DNA of 64,000 bases. It comes from Rhizobium leucaenae USDA 9039 (GTDB lineage: Bacteria; Pseudomonadota; Alphaproteobacteria; Rhizobiales; Rhizobiaceae). The stretch lies in NCBI RefSeq assembly GCF_000426285.1, contig NZ_AUFB01000007.1:62001-126000 (forward strand), read 5' to 3'. The notes beneath the pieces were generated by a model that made no database searches, was not told where the DNA came from, and saw nothing but the letters and a program-made list of their open reading frames with translations. The translations under genes were made by a program, and so were the position numbers. The stretch's first letter is position 1; every line of letters starts with the position of its first letter. This document shows positions 25,305 to 34,924 of this stretch, piece after piece.

Positions 25305-26306
25305 ATGACGAGGAAGAAGGTCCGCATCGCAATCAACGGCTTCGGTCGCATAGGCCGGACTATCCTGCGGATTCTCCTGAACAACCGCCAGGATTTCGAG
25401 CTCGTCCTCATCAACGATGTCGCCCCGCTGGAGAGCTGCGCGTATCTGTTTCAGTACGACAGCGTCTTCGGTCCATGGCCGGAGGAAGTCGAAGCTCTCG
25501 ATCAGGCTCTGCAGATCGGCCCGAGGGTCTTCCCTTTCCATAATGTCCGCGACGTTCGATTCCTGGATCTGACAGGGGCCGATGTATTCCTCGAATGCAC
25601 CGGGCAGCCCTATACGCGCGAGTTCATTTCCCGCGCGCTAGGAGCCGGTGCAAAGCGGGTTCTAGTCTCCGGCCCCGCCGAGGCCGCCGATGTTACTGTG
25701 GTTTTGGGTGCGAATGAGGAAATGATCGGCGACCACAATATCGTCTCCAACGCCTCGTGCACCACCAATGCACTCGCTCCTCTGTTAAGGGTCATAGACG
25801 ACGCCTACGGTATTGTGGGCGGGCAGATGACGACGGTCCACTGCTATACGGGCAGCCAGCCAACGGTCGATCAGCCAAAGGGCGATCCGGCGCGAAGCCG
25901 GGCAGCAGCCCTGTCAATGGTCCCGACTTCGACGAGTGCACACAGACTGCTGGGCAGCATCCTCCCGGGGCTTGCGGGGAAGATCGAGGCGCGCGCCATA
26001 AGAGTTCCGACGGCCAGCGTATCCGCCATCGACCTGACGGTCTCGCTCAGGATCGAACCGACCCTGTCCGATGCCCGAACCCTGTTGCGGAATGCTGTAC
26101 AGGCATCGCCAGTGATGGGATGGATCGAACGTCCCTTGGTCTCGGTCGACATGCGCGCCCGGCCTGAATCGCTTGTCGTCTCCGGCCCCGAGATCTCCAT
26201 GTCGCCCGGAGGACTGCTGCGCGTGTTCGGCTGGTACGACAACGAATACGGTTTTGCGAGCAGAATGCTCGATGTTGCCGCGATTCTCGGCGCCAAGGTC
26301 GGCTAG
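25305..26306 (+). CDS. Glyceraldehyde-3-phosphate dehydrogenase-like protein
   Basis: A 333-residue type I GAPDH-fold enzyme: NAD motif INGFGRIGR at 10-18, catalytic Cys152 in SNASCTTN, His179 in TVHCYTGSQ, and WYDNEYGFASRMLD near the C-terminus. It starts 14 nt after the transaminase stop, so the two are probably co-transcribed. The setting in an amino-acid cluster, and divergence from the housekeeping pattern (PRVFPFHNVRDVRFLDL region), suggest an aldehyde other than glyceraldehyde-3-phosphate, perhaps a semialdehyde made by the transaminase. Its 3' end overlaps the convergent Lrp gene by 4 nt. Confidence 0.85.
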   Translation: MTRKKVRIAINGFGRIGRTILRILLNNRQDFELVLINDVAPLESCAYLFQYDSVFGPWPEEVEALDQALQIGPRVFPFHNVRDVRFLDLTGADVFLECTGQPYTREFISRALGAGAKRVLVSGPAEAADVTVVLGANEEMIGDHNIVSNASCTTNALAPLLRVIDDAYGIVGGQMTTVHCYTGSQPTVDQPKGDPARSRAAALSMVPTSTSAHRLLGSILPGLAGKIEARAIRVPTASVSAIDLTVSLRIEPTLSDARTLLRNAVQASPVMGWIERPLVSVDMRARPESLVVSGPEISMSPGGLLRVFGWYDNEYGFASRMLDVAAILGAKVG

Positions 26307-26785
26307 GCGCCGTCCGACGCCCTGGTGCCTCGCTTTGGCTTCGTCGCCAGCACGTTCCGGATCGAGAAGCTCGAGTGGATTCGGAGTACGCCGGGCAGCG
26401 TCGAGAGGATTTCCTTGTGGATTCGTTCGAAGTCTCCCGCATTGGCGACCTCCACGCGAAGCAGGTAATCCGAACCGCCAGTCATCAGAAAGCACTCGCG
26501 GATTTCAGGATATCGTCTCACGGCGGCCTCGAAGCGATCGAGATGATCCTCGGTCTGACGCTCGAGCGTTATGTTGATGATCACGGCGATGCTCGTCTCG
26601 ACGTTCGAGGTGTCAACGAGAGCCGTATAGCCGCGAATTACGCCCGACTCTTCCATAATCTTGATACGCCGCATGCAGGCGGACGGTGAGAGGCCGACGT
26701 CCTCAGCCAGCTTGGCGTTCGACGTTCTGGCATCGAGGCGCAGAAGGCGAATGATGTTGCGATCGATCGCATCCAGAGACGGCAT
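26303..26785 (-). CDS. Lrp/AsnC family transcriptional regulator
   Basis: A 160-residue regulator starting MPSLDAIDRNIIRLL, with AGAGGA upstream of the ATG at 26785. The helix-turn-helix (NAKLAEDVGLSPSACMRRIK) is at about residues 22-42 and the RAM ligand domain follows (GGSDYLLRVEV). It diverges from the alanine racemase gene, the classical place for a DadR/Lrp-type activator that responds to alanine. Confidence 0.88.
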   Translation of the reverse strand: MPSLDAIDRNIIRLLRLDARTSNAKLAEDVGLSPSACMRRIKIMEESGVIRGYTALVDTSNVETSIAVIINITLERQTEDHLDRFEAAVRRYPEIRECFLMTGGSDYLLRVEVANAGDFERIHKEILSTLPGVLRIHSSFSIRNVLATKPKRGTRASDGA

Positions 26786-26917
26786 GATGGAATCCTCTAA
26801 TTTTTCGTCTTTTCCTCTTCCAGATACGCCATTTTCGAATAATCGAACACTCTTTGATGGGAAATTCGACGATTGTTTCAATAAAATCCCAAGTGTGCCA
26901 GGAGCGGAGGGTCGAAT

Positions 26918-28051
26918 ATGCAAACGGTCAGGTTGGACGAACTGCACGTCGATGAAGTCGGCGGTGTAGAGGGTGCGTCAGGCTATCTCACGATCGATCT
27001 CGCGGCGCTCAGTCGAAATTACCAGGCACTTGCCGCCAAGGCAGCGCCAGGTCGTGCGGCGGCTGTCGTCAAGGCCGACGCCTACGGTCTCGGGGCCGAA
27101 CGAGTTGCAAAGACTGTCTATGAGAATGGCTGCCGCCATTTCTTCGTCGCGCAGTTCGTGGAAGCGGCAAGACTCCGCCCGGCTCTGCCGCAGGATGCGC
27201 ACGTATTTGTTCTGAACGGCCTGCAGCCTGGCAACGAGGACATCTGCGCCTACGAGAACATTATCCCGGTCATCAATTCCATCGAGCAATGGAAGAACTG
27301 GGCGAGAACGGCGCGCAAGCTCGGACGCAGATTGCCCGCCGCCGTACAGTTCGACACCGGGATGTCGCGCCTCGGACTTCCCCCGGAAGAACGCCGTCTC
27401 CTTGCCGAGGAGATCGCCCTCGGGTCTGATGTCGAAATCCTGTTCCTTATGAGCCATCTCGCTTCGGCTGATGACGACGAGAGCATTCAGAACTGGGAGC
27501 AGCTTGAAGAGCTTCGTAAGATCGCCTTTGAATTCCCCGGCCACGAGCTTTCCTTCGCAAATTCCGGCGGCCTGTTCCTTGGCAAACCCTATCGCATCGG
27601 CCTCGCGCGCCCCGGCATCGCCCTCTATGGAGGCGCGCCATCTGCTTTGCCGAGCCCGATGGATGCCGTGGTGCGCCTGGATGTCGCCGTCGTGCAGACG
27701 CGAACTGTGCCCGCCGGCACCAAGATTGGATACGGCGGAGTTCACGTCGCAAGCAGGGAGACCCGGCTCGCCACCATCGCGGCGGGATATGCGGACGGTC
27801 TGCCACGCAGCCTCAGCGACCGTGGTGCGGTGTACTTCGACGGCGTTCGTCTCCCGATCGTCGGACGCGTATCCATGGACAGCATCACCATCGACATCAG
27901 CGCGCTGCCCGAGGGCGCAATCCGGCTGGGGAGCCTCGTCGAAGTGATCGGTCCCAATCGAACGCTCGAAGACGTCGCCCGCGAGGCGGGAACGATCTCG
28001 TACGAAATCCTGACCGGACTCGGTCATCGCTATCATCGTCAATATCGCTAA
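26918..28051 (+). CDS. Alanine racemase, catabolic type
   Basis: A 377-residue PLP enzyme that interconverts L- and D-alanine. The cofactor lysine is Lys52 in AVVKADAYGLGA and the second catalytic base is Tyr272 in KIGYGGVH; ARPGIALYGG and GRVSMDS are also present. GGAGGG precedes the ATG. The dadA-like gene follows after 33 nt, so this is the catabolic (DadX-type) enzyme rather than the cell-wall one. The N-terminus carries about 20 extra residues before the barrel. Confidence 0.9.
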   Translation: MQTVRLDELHVDEVGGVEGASGYLTIDLAALSRNYQALAAKAAPGRAAAVVKADAYGLGAERVAKTVYENGCRHFFVAQFVEAARLRPALPQDAHVFVLNGLQPGNEDICAYENIIPVINSIEQWKNWARTARKLGRRLPAAVQFDTGMSRLGLPPEERRLLAEEIALGSDVEILFLMSHLASADDDESIQNWEQLEELRKIAFEFPGHELSFANSGGLFLGKPYRIGLARPGIALYGGAPSALPSPMDAVVRLDVAVVQTRTVPAGTKIGYGGVHVASRETRLATIAAGYADGLPRSLSDRGAVYFDGVRLPIVGRVSMDSITIDISALPEGAIRLGSLVEVIGPNRTLEDVAREAGTISYEILTGLGHRYHRQYR

Positions 28052-28084
28052 CGGCCGGAAGAGCCGCATTCGGAAGAGGGTATC

Positions 28085-29389
28085 ATGAAAGTCGCAGTCC
28101 TGGGCGCAGGCATCGTTGGCGTCACCTCCGCATACCAGTTAGCAAAGGCCGGACATGAAGTCGTGGTCGTCGACCGCCAGGCAGGCCCCGCGCTTGAGAC
28201 GAGCTTCGCCAACGCGGGTGAGGTTTCCTTCGGCTACTGCTCGCCGTGGGCTGCTCCCGGCATCCCACAAAAGGCCTTGAAGTGGATCTTCATGGAGCAC
28301 GCTCCGCTGATCCTTCGCCCGAAGCTCGACGCCGCGATGCTGTCCTGGATGGCGAAGATGCTCTTGAATTGTACGTCGGAACGGTACGCGCTCAACAAGA
28401 GCCGCATGCTCCGCCTCGCCGACTACAGCAGGATCGCGCTTGCCGATCTCCGGGCCGAAACCGGGATCGCATATGACGAGCGCATGCAGGGCACGCTTCA
28501 GCTCTTCCGGACGCAGGCGCAGCTAGATGCATCCGCCAAGGACGTGAAGGCTCTGGCAGCAGACGGTATCCCGTATGAAGTCCTCGAGCGTGATGGCTGC
28601 ATTCGGCACGAACCCGCCCTCGCCCACGTTCGCGATAAGATCGCTGGCGGCCTCCTGACGCCCAAGGATGAGACCGGGGACTGCTTCAAGTTCACGAACG
28701 CCCTCTCAAAGAAGGCCGAGGAACTTGGCGTGCTCTTCTCGTACGGGACCTCGATCAAAGGGCTGGACGTCGAGGCCGGACGCGTGCGCGGCGTCGTGAC
28801 CGAGAACGGCAGGATTTCCGCCGACGCGGTTGTCGTGGCGCTTGGAAGCTATTCTCCGCTGCTGCTGAAGCCGTTCGGAATCAAGCTTCCCGTCTATCCG
28901 GTGAAGGGATACTCGCTGACCATCCCAATCACGGATGCTTCGAGAGCGCCGGAGTCGACCGTGATGGACGAGACGTACAAGATCGCCATCACGCGTCTGG
29001 GTGACCGCATTCGTGTCGGCGGCATGGCTGAAATCTCCGGATACACGAACGATCTCGGCCAGAAGCGCCGCGCGACGCTCGAACATTCCGTGACCGACCT
29101 ATTCCCTGGCGGCGACGCCTCCAAGGCGAGCTTCTGGTCTGGTCTCCGGCCGATGACACCCGACGGCACTCCGGTGATCGGCCCGACGAAGATTGCAGGC
29201 CTCTATCTGAACACGGGGCACGGTACCCTTGGGTGGACGATGAGTTCCGGATCTGCACGCGTGGTCAGCGATCTCGTCAGCGGCAGGGTTCCGGAAATCG
29301 ACGCCAATGGACTGGCGATCAGCCGGTACAAGCCGGGCGCGACCATTGGAGCAAGCAATCCGCTCGTTCCTTCGCAAAGCCTCCAGTAG
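28085..29389 (+). CDS. dadA: D-amino acid dehydrogenase
   Basis: A 434-residue FAD enzyme with [20 protein letters not shown] at the N-terminus, [20 protein letters not shown] and, near the C-terminus, [16 protein letters not shown] and [12 protein letters not shown], all typical of DadA. It oxidises D-alanine to pyruvate and ammonia at the membrane and passes electrons to the respiratory chain. Together with the racemase it completes alanine catabolism; the Lrp-type regulator is next to the pair. Confidence 0.92.
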   Translation: MKVAVLGAGIVGVTSAYQLAKAGHEVVVVDRQAGPALETSFANAGEVSFGYCSPWAAPGIPQKALKWIFMEHAPLILRPKLDAAMLSWMAKMLLNCTSERYALNKSRMLRLADYSRIALADLRAETGIAYDERMQGTLQLFRTQAQLDASAKDVKALAADGIPYEVLERDGCIRHEPALAHVRDKIAGGLLTPKDETGDCFKFTNALSKKAEELGVLFSYGTSIKGLDVEAGRVRGVVTENGRISADAVVVALGSYSPLLLKPFGIKLPVYPVKGYSLTIPITDASRAPESTVMDETYKIAITRLGDRIRVGGMAEISGYTNDLGQKRRATLEHSVTDLFPGGDASKASFWSGLRPMTPDGTPVIGPTKIAGLYLNTGHGTLGWTMSSGSARVVSDLVSGRVPEIDANGLAISRYKPGATIGASNPLVPSQSLQ

Positions 29390-29535
29390 GATGTGTTAAC
29401 AACAACAGCAGCAAGCGCGGGCGGAGGTCGTCCTCGCTTCACATCGTGTTACTAACGATCGAATGGAGACGAATACAATCTTATTGCGTGTGGTGCCTCC
29501 ATCTCCTCTCCCATGAGCAGAATCTCAGCGATGGG

Positions 29536-30285
29536 TCAACTCGGCCCCGTGCGCCCGGCCGACGCCAGGCGCTTGAGCGCCTCTGCAACCGATACCCGGC
29601 GATAGGTTTCCTCAACCAGGCCGTCGATCTTCAGCGCATCACGACGCGCCTGCACGCGAACTCGGTCGTCGTCGGTGACGTCAGTCTCCCTCTCCCTGAT
29701 CCAATGAAGGAAGGCGTCGTCCGCCTCCTTGATCGGCCGGCCGGTCGCCGAGGAAATGCGGTTCTGGCTTAGCTCGGCCAAGGGCCGAAGGGTCTGGCGA
29801 GGATTATGTTCAGTGCGTTTGTCGTTTCCGGCAATTGCGAGATCGCCATCCGAGACGCGGCCCGAAGCATTGTAGACGAATGCGGACGCGATCCGATCGA
29901 ATGCGGCGTCCTCCTCCTTCGGACGATGCTCCACGTCGCGCATCGGCCGGTCAGGAACAGCCAGCCGCGTGATGCCTCGGTCGTTAATGGCATCCAGAAT
30001 CTCGCGGTGATCGGACGTCTTCAGGATTACTTCGCGCCTCGCTGGCCAGAAGTCGTAGTGGGCGTGAGCGCCGTAGCCTCTGCCGATGTGAAAGGCATAG
30101 ATTTCGGGATAGACCGTCACCGTCGTCCGACGCGACGCTTTCACGTCGTAATATGCCGTCGTTGCGAGTTGAAGGAGGTGGGTAGCGCCAATTCCTCCAA
30201 ACGTCTCGTCGATGACGAGGCCGAAGCGATCATGCTCATGCCAGTTCGGAAAAGCGTGAATTATCTCGGGATAACAAAGACTCAC
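29536..30285 (-). CDS. Hypothetical protein, 249 residues
   Basis: The reading frame uses a GTG start at 30285 with only a weak ribosome site. The product is soluble, rich in charged residues, with IDETFGGIGATHLLQLATTA, an aromatic stretch YPEIYAFHIGRGYGAHAHYDFWPARR and an Arg/Asp-rich C-terminus. No family was recognised and no catalytic motif can be named. It stands at the left end of the accessory region, 147 nt after dadA on the other strand. The N-terminus is uncertain. Confidence 0.6.
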   Translation of the reverse strand: MSLCYPEIIHAFPNWHEHDRFGLVIDETFGGIGATHLLQLATTAYYDVKASRRTTVTVYPEIYAFHIGRGYGAHAHYDFWPARREVILKTSDHREILDAINDRGITRLAVPDRPMRDVEHRPKEEDAAFDRIASAFVYNASGRVSDGDLAIAGNDKRTEHNPRQTLRPLAELSQNRISSATGRPIKEADDAFLHWIRERETDVTDDDRVRVQARRDALKIDGLVEETYRRVSVAEALKRLASAGRTGPS

Positions 30286-30433
30286 GACTGGTCGGAGTAG
30301 AGAGATTCAAAATCGTATAAGTCGTTGATTTTAAACGATAATTTCCACTCTTTGTAACGCCGTCACGGGATACATTCTGTTCTAGATTGCAAGAGCATAT
30401 AACCCGCATCGAAAGCTGCTCGCAAGAGCGAAG

Positions 30434-31180
30434 CTACAGGCTTACCGCCTCCATAAATTTGCGTCCGACATCCGTGAACCGTAGTTCCTTAAAGACGCGG
30501 ATACCATTTTGTATCTGGTTCTCATCATAAAGCGGCTCCTGTTGAGCGCTATCGAAGAATGCGGTGACGCCCAAAGCATATAAATGCTGTCCGTAGAATT
30601 CGACGTTTTCGGGAAACATGAGGTTAGCGCGCGGTATCTCATCCAGCTCCATCTTTATGTTGCTGAAGGTATTTGAACTTCGGTCGTAATCTTGTGTAAA
30701 CCGCTGACGGAAGGACTGGCGTTCTTGTTTCCAGAGAGTCCACATGGCGCTAAGTAATGTCGCCTCATCTGCCGATAGTTGCCTGACGATCTGAGAGAAA
30801 GCGGGATGCGCATTATGAACGCGCGTCTGGTCCATGCTACTGCTCAGAAGCTGTGAGAACATCTCAGATATCGGGCTATCCTCGGGTTCATACCGTATTC
30901 CTTCAAGGACCGGTCCTAACACCTGCGGAGGAGGTGGAAGTCGGTTATCTTCTGGAACGCGGCGAACGGACTTATCGAGGAAGTTTCTATATCGGTCCTG
31001 CAGCGCGGCGGCATACTGTATAGGCGCGAGGGTAAGAAGAACTGTCTTCGTAATATCCTCTACAATATTTCCGACCTGCCGAGCACCGGGTTTTACTGCA
31101 TCGTCATAGGCGTCTTTGACTGGAATCTGCTTTGCAACTTCGACAGCTACCGCTGTAGCCAGGTCAACCTCTTCTGCCAT
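30434..31180 (-). CDS. Abi-alpha family protein (DUF4393)
   Basis: A 248-residue protein. The N-terminal half (VAKQIPVKDAYDDAVKPGARQVGNIVEDITKTV... interrupted by a hydrophobic stretch VLLTLAPIQYAAAL) and the central EGIRYEPEDSPISEMFSQLLSSSMD match the DUF4393/Abi-alpha family as I know it. Members are linked to abortive infection, but their mechanism is not established. It follows a small membrane-protein gene and a nuclease-like gene in the same direction. Confidence 0.8.
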   Translation of the reverse strand: MAEEVDLATAVAVEVAKQIPVKDAYDDAVKPGARQVGNIVEDITKTVLLTLAPIQYAAALQDRYRNFLDKSVRRVPEDNRLPPPPQVLGPVLEGIRYEPEDSPISEMFSQLLSSSMDQTRVHNAHPAFSQIVRQLSADEATLLSAMWTLWKQERQSFRQRFTQDYDRSSNTFSNIKMELDEIPRANLMFPENVEFYGQHLYALGVTAFFDSAQQEPLYDENQIQNGIRVFKELRFTDVGRKFMEAVSL

Positions 31181-31234
31181 CGCCGTCTACCCTGAACGCG
31201 GATTGAGTTATTGTAGCAATAAGCCTGCCGATCT

Positions 31235-31582
31235 TCATCGACGAAGGTCATCTCGCATTGATTCTATCAGTCCGCTGAACGCCGACTCCCGTTCAGACCG
31301 TGGCCTATCGTTTGTTTCCACGATGGCCTGGGCGAAACGCGCTGCGTCCGGCGACCCGAAAAGCTGGCAGCGGGTTTGCCAAAGAGCAAAATCCTTTGAG
31401 TTTTCGTCTGAAGGTTGCACCGCTGCTTTATGGAGCGCTCCGAGAAGTCCTAGATAGGCTTCCCGCTTCTCCTGATACAGGCGGTCTTTCATCACTGCCC
31501 TGCGACTATTGAAATTGTCGATAACCGACTTCAGTAGCGATCCGATACCAAGGCCACCGATTAGCGGCAAAACCCAATCCAT
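31235..31582 (-). CDS. Hypothetical membrane-anchored protein, 115 residues
   Basis: The start at 31582 has GAGG 8 nt upstream. The product begins with one hydrophobic segment (MDWVLPLIGGLGIGSLLKSV), followed by a charged helical cytoplasmic part (RLYQEKREAYLGLLGALHKA). No family was recognised. It lies 54 nt upstream of the Abi-alpha gene and 10 nt downstream of the GIY-YIG frame, consistent with one operon. Confidence 0.65.
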   Translation of the reverse strand: MDWVLPLIGGLGIGSLLKSVIDNFNSRRAVMKDRLYQEKREAYLGLLGALHKAAVQPSDENSKDFALWQTRCQLFGSPDAARFAQAIVETNDRPRSERESAFSGLIESMRDDLRR

Positions 31583-31592
31583 GCTCAGTGCC

Positions 31593-32320
31593 TCACCAAA
31601 TTTTTGACCATCGTTTGAAGGCAGCAACGTCAGCCTTCGTCAGCTTGAACCATTCCCCACGTGTCCGCTTCGCGGCAAAGCGTTTATGCCAATACGCTTC
31701 AATGCCTGCCGGATCGTCGGTTAAGATCGAATGGACAAGCTCGATTTCCTGAGGAAGCTCGATCTGGATTTGCCGACCGCGCTTATTGAGTGAGGTCGTG
31801 AAGCCGATCTTGTAATCCGTGCCGTGGCGCTGCATGTAGACGTAGCCGACTAAAGTGGCCGCATTGTCACGGTCGTAGTCGACGTTCTGACGGCGCGGAA
31901 TGTATGCCCGCGCGAACGAAGCGACCTCTACCTCACCAGCTCGGTCAGCGTGCTCTGCAAGGGCTGTCGCCAATTCGGCCACGCCCCAACGTTTCAACAA
32001 GGTTTTCCGATCGGGACTGTTAGGACGGTGATGAAATTCAAAATCGAGGTCGGAAGTCGTCGGGAAGCGGCCTAGTGCTTTAGCAATGTCCATCACCAGC
32101 TCCAAGAGAGCGTCTTCGCTCCATGCGACCTGAAGTTCATTCGGTGCCAGTCCTGCCTCAGCAACGGCATCACTCCAGTTTCGCCAAATCTTTCCCTGCC
32201 ACTCGTGACGCTTAATTCCCGTCTCCGCTTCGAACTTCGCATGCCCGGCGATTTGCCGCCGTTATCAGCCGCAACTTGCCGGATCTTAAGAAGTATGTCC
32301 TGCTTCTTGTAATCGCTCAC
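31593..32320 (-). pseudogene. GIY-YIG/T5orf172-like nuclease gene with a single-base frameshift
   Basis: From a GTG at 32320 the frame reads SDYKKQDILLKIRQVAADNG; the rest (EAETGIKRHEWQGKIWRNW, DLDFEFHHRP, then GYVYMQRHGTDYKIGFT and AGIEAYWHKRFAAKRTRGEW) is in another frame. One missing base at about 32243-32247, where SPGHAKF is expected, explains the break. The repaired product would be about 242 residues: an N-terminal DNA-binding-like helical region and a C-terminal GIY-YIG-type domain. Either the gene is inactive, or the base is a sequencing error. The last 170 codons remain open on their own. Confidence 0.75.
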
Positions 32321-32516
32321 TCGGCTGATTCCCGTTGTGGGCGTATTTTGCTCACGACTACACAAAAAGAAAAGCCCGCCGAGTATCCGACCTGATATCC
32401 TCTCGCGATGGCGAAGATTGACTCGGAAAGATCGTACGCATTGCCCGTCAAACCGGCAGCACCCATCGGGGACATTGCTGCGCGAAGGAACTTAGACACT
32501 CCCTCAGAAAAATTCC

Positions 32517-33251
32517 TCAGTTTGACGACGAGCCTCGTTTCACTGGACCTAGATTTCGCCGATAACTGTATGGATCGGGCGCAGGAAGGCCCTTTGGCAT
32601 AGCAACCTCTAAGCAGTAACGTGTATGCGCTTCGGCCGCCCGCGCCACCTCCGCATCAAGCTTCGTGACAGTGTCCCAGAACGCTTGCGGCCCTTCTGGT
32701 CGGGTTTCATCAGCTGCATTGAGTACAGTTGGAGCCCAAAGGCGAAGAAGTTGGAGCAAGGGTAGAAGTGGATAGCGATACCCATCTACCGTCACACCGG
32801 CAGAGAGATCGCCTGCATGCCCTCCCCTTCCTACAACGAAAAAGCCAAAGCCATCTCTTTCATGACCAGACCAGATTTGCTGGCCAAGCTCCAGTTGATG
32901 TTCTAACACCGACGGTGCACCCAATGTAGGCCGCCAAGAAACACCCGCATCACCACCATCACCACCAATTGCCATTCCATCGCCAGCAACATTCGCGCTA
33001 CCACCATTACCCCCGCCGCCGTGCAAGCCTCCCCGACCTCCTCGGCCGCCAATTGCTGAACCATCGCCGCTAACGCTTGCGTTGCCCCCTTGACCTCCAC
33101 GTCCAAGCGGCATTTCGTCGTGCGATTTTCGTCGCAAGCGGATTACCCAAGCAACCGAACCACCAATAGCCGTAATGGCTGCAACCACAGCGCTAACGCC
33201 GCCAGAATATGTATTAATGGCGATCCACGTGTCTCCCAGCAATTCAAGCAT
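32517..33251 (-). CDS. Membrane-anchored glycine-repeat protein, 244 residues
   Basis: Starting at Met 33251 (no clear ribosome site; the start is uncertain), the protein has one transmembrane helix (SAVVAAITAIGGSVAWVI), a basic stop-transfer RLRRK, then two imperfect glycine-rich repeats with the pattern GxGGxxxxVxGDGxAIGG (about residues 52-105), and a Trp/Pro-containing C-terminal domain of about 135 residues. No enzyme motif was seen. The layout suggests a membrane-tethered protein with a flexible or collagen-like spacer. It neighbours the nuclease and Abi-alpha genes on the same strand. Confidence 0.65.
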   Translation of the reverse strand: MLELLGDTWIAINTYSGGVSAVVAAITAIGGSVAWVIRLRRKSHDEMPLGRGGQGGNASVSGDGSAIGGRGGRGGLHGGGGNGGSANVAGDGMAIGGDGGDAGVSWRPTLGAPSVLEHQLELGQQIWSGHERDGFGFFVVGRGGHAGDLSAGVTVDGYRYPLLPLLQLLRLWAPTVLNAADETRPEGPQAFWDTVTKLDAEVARAAEAHTRYCLEVAMPKGLPAPDPYSYRRNLGPVKRGSSSN

Positions 33252-33723
33252 TGTAATGGCCCAATCTTGTAAAATCTCGCCAAGATTTAGTGATTGTCGT
33301 GCGATCCGGCAACGGCTTTGGGTCAAACCGAGGACGCAATCCCCTTTGCTTGTTTTGTACGTCACATATTTTTGAGCTGGTTTATGCAACACAATAGAAG
33401 CGTTGTGTGCCATCCCGCACGCCTGACACCAAATCATCAAGCATAAGTCGAGCGTCGGCCTATTGTGACAATCAGACACCCTTGAGGCGAGTACGAACCA
33501 AACGCAGATGCCTCGGAATTACCCTCTCGGAAGAGGCCACACCAAATCGCCGTCCCAGACCACGGTTATCCACAGGTTTAAGTCTTCAGATGTCGAAAGG
33601 AACAGAAAAGGAACAACTATCAATATGCTCCTGCGATGTGATACAATCGTGATCTACCGGTAGCTGCGTGATTTCGCAACTAACATCGAAAACCTCTTAT
33701 GCCATTGGAATAAAAGAGGTTTT
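33252..33723. other. Intergenic stretch beside tRNA-Lys
   Basis: The reading frame of the glycine-repeat protein stays open upstream to 33479 but shows no family sequence. The interval also contains one exact DnaA-box-like TTATCCACA at 33566-33574 and A/T-rich sequence just before the tRNA. No integrase gene and no direct repeat of the tRNA 3' end were seen. Confidence 0.4.
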
Positions 33724-33799
<76 letters not shown>

Positions 33800-33924
33800 G
33801 TAACCGCTCGCTCGCGGTGTGACCGGGCATATAAATAGGATCGGTTTGATTGTCCAGCGGCCAGATGAATTTTCTTTGGTTAATCGTCAAAAAAATTTCG
33901 AAGAGCCCCAAAAACCCTACGAAA

Positions 33925-34857
33925 TCAAAGCTCAAGAATTCCCGTCGCGACACGGATAGCCTGGCCGCCGATCCGCGCATTGGCGATATCGCCGCCGTCG
34001 ATGTCGATATGGAGATGGATGAAGGAGGGGCGGCCCATCTCGACACCCTGCTCGACGATGACGGGATGGTGACCATCCGGAAGCCGGTCGAATTGGTTGA
34101 TGGCGCCGGAAAGCGCAGCCACTGCCGAGCCTGTTGCCGGATCCTCGAGAATGCCCATGCCGACCGGGAACATGCGGGCATGAAACTTGGCTGTGTGATT
34201 GAGCGCGCCGCGACAGTAGATGAAGGCCGAGGCGAGCGCCCCGTCGACAAAGGGCACGGTTTTTTCCCAGAGCTGCGGATCGAATTCCATCCGCTCGGCG
34301 GCCCCGACATCGTGCACCGGCACCAGCAAGAACGGCACGCCGGCGCTCCAGATGGACGGTACATGATTCTCGAACCCGATCTCGGTGACCTTCAAGCTGA
34401 GCGCGTTGGCTATATCGGCTTTGTCGAGCGGCAACATGATTTGCTGTGACTTCCGCGGCAGGTCGAACTCGGCAAAACTCGCGCTTCTCTGCCGCAATCT
34501 CACGGCGCAGCGCACCGGCCCCACCCGCTCGTCCAAAACCGAAACCAGATCGACATCGCCGCCATGGCTGGCATGCGCCCGCTCCGCCAGCGCGATTGCG
34601 GTGCCAACGGTCGGATGGCCGGCAAAGGGCAGTTCGCGGCCCGGCGTGAAGATGCGCAGGCTTGCCGTATGCGCCGGGTTCTGCGGCGGCAGAACGAACA
34701 CCGTTTCGGAGAGATTCATCTCCTTGGCGATCGCCTGCATGGCTTCATCGCTCAACCCTTCGGCGTCGAAGATGACGGCCAGCGGATTGCCCGCGAGTTT
34801 GCTGTCGGTGAATACATCATAGACACAGAAGCTGCGGGCCACCCCTACCTCCATCAC
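33925..34857 (-). CDS. PhzF family isomerase-like protein
   Basis: A 310-residue protein of the PhzF/diaminopimelate-epimerase fold: VYDVFTDSKLAGNPLAVIFD at the N-terminus, the catalytic Glu51 in MNLSETVFVLPP, TPGRELPFAGHPTVGTA, and EDPATGSAVAALSGA. In phenazine producers PhzF isomerises an intermediate, but most bacterial homologues act on unknown small acids. No phenazine genes are present here. It is a single gene downstream of tRNA-Lys on the same strand. Confidence 0.87.
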   Translation of the reverse strand: MMEVGVARSFCVYDVFTDSKLAGNPLAVIFDAEGLSDEAMQAIAKEMNLSETVFVLPPQNPAHTASLRIFTPGRELPFAGHPTVGTAIALAERAHASHGGDVDLVSVLDERVGPVRCAVRLRQRSASFAEFDLPRKSQQIMLPLDKADIANALSLKVTEIGFENHVPSIWSAGVPFLLVPVHDVGAAERMEFDPQLWEKTVPFVDGALASAFIYCRGALNHTAKFHARMFPVGMGILEDPATGSAVAALSGAINQFDRLPDGHHPVIVEQGVEMGRPSFIHLHIDIDGGDIANARIGGQAIRVATGILEL

Positions 34858-34924
34858 ATGACTCTAGACTGTAGAACCCAGCTCAACCATACATAACGGC
34901 AACACATGTGAGCGCAAGCTAAAG

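Noticed and set aside
32408..32602. 64-codon plus-strand frame between the nuclease and glycine-repeat genes
   Set aside because: No ribosome site or recognisable sequence; it runs into the 3' end of the glycine-repeat gene on the other strand.
32935..33110. Tandem repeats in the glycine-repeat gene as a CRISPR-like array
   Set aside because: The repetition is in codons for glycine-rich protein sequence, with no constant repeat and spacer units.
33566..33574. Exact DnaA box TTATCCACA near tRNA-Lys as a sign of a replication origin
   Set aside because: Only one box was seen, with no cluster, no replication genes and no AT-rich unwinding region. A single 9-mer is expected by chance.
33407..33652. 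81-codon plus-strand open frame near tRNA-Lys
   Set aside because: The sequence is low complexity (Arg/Ser/Thr), has no ribosome site and no family match.
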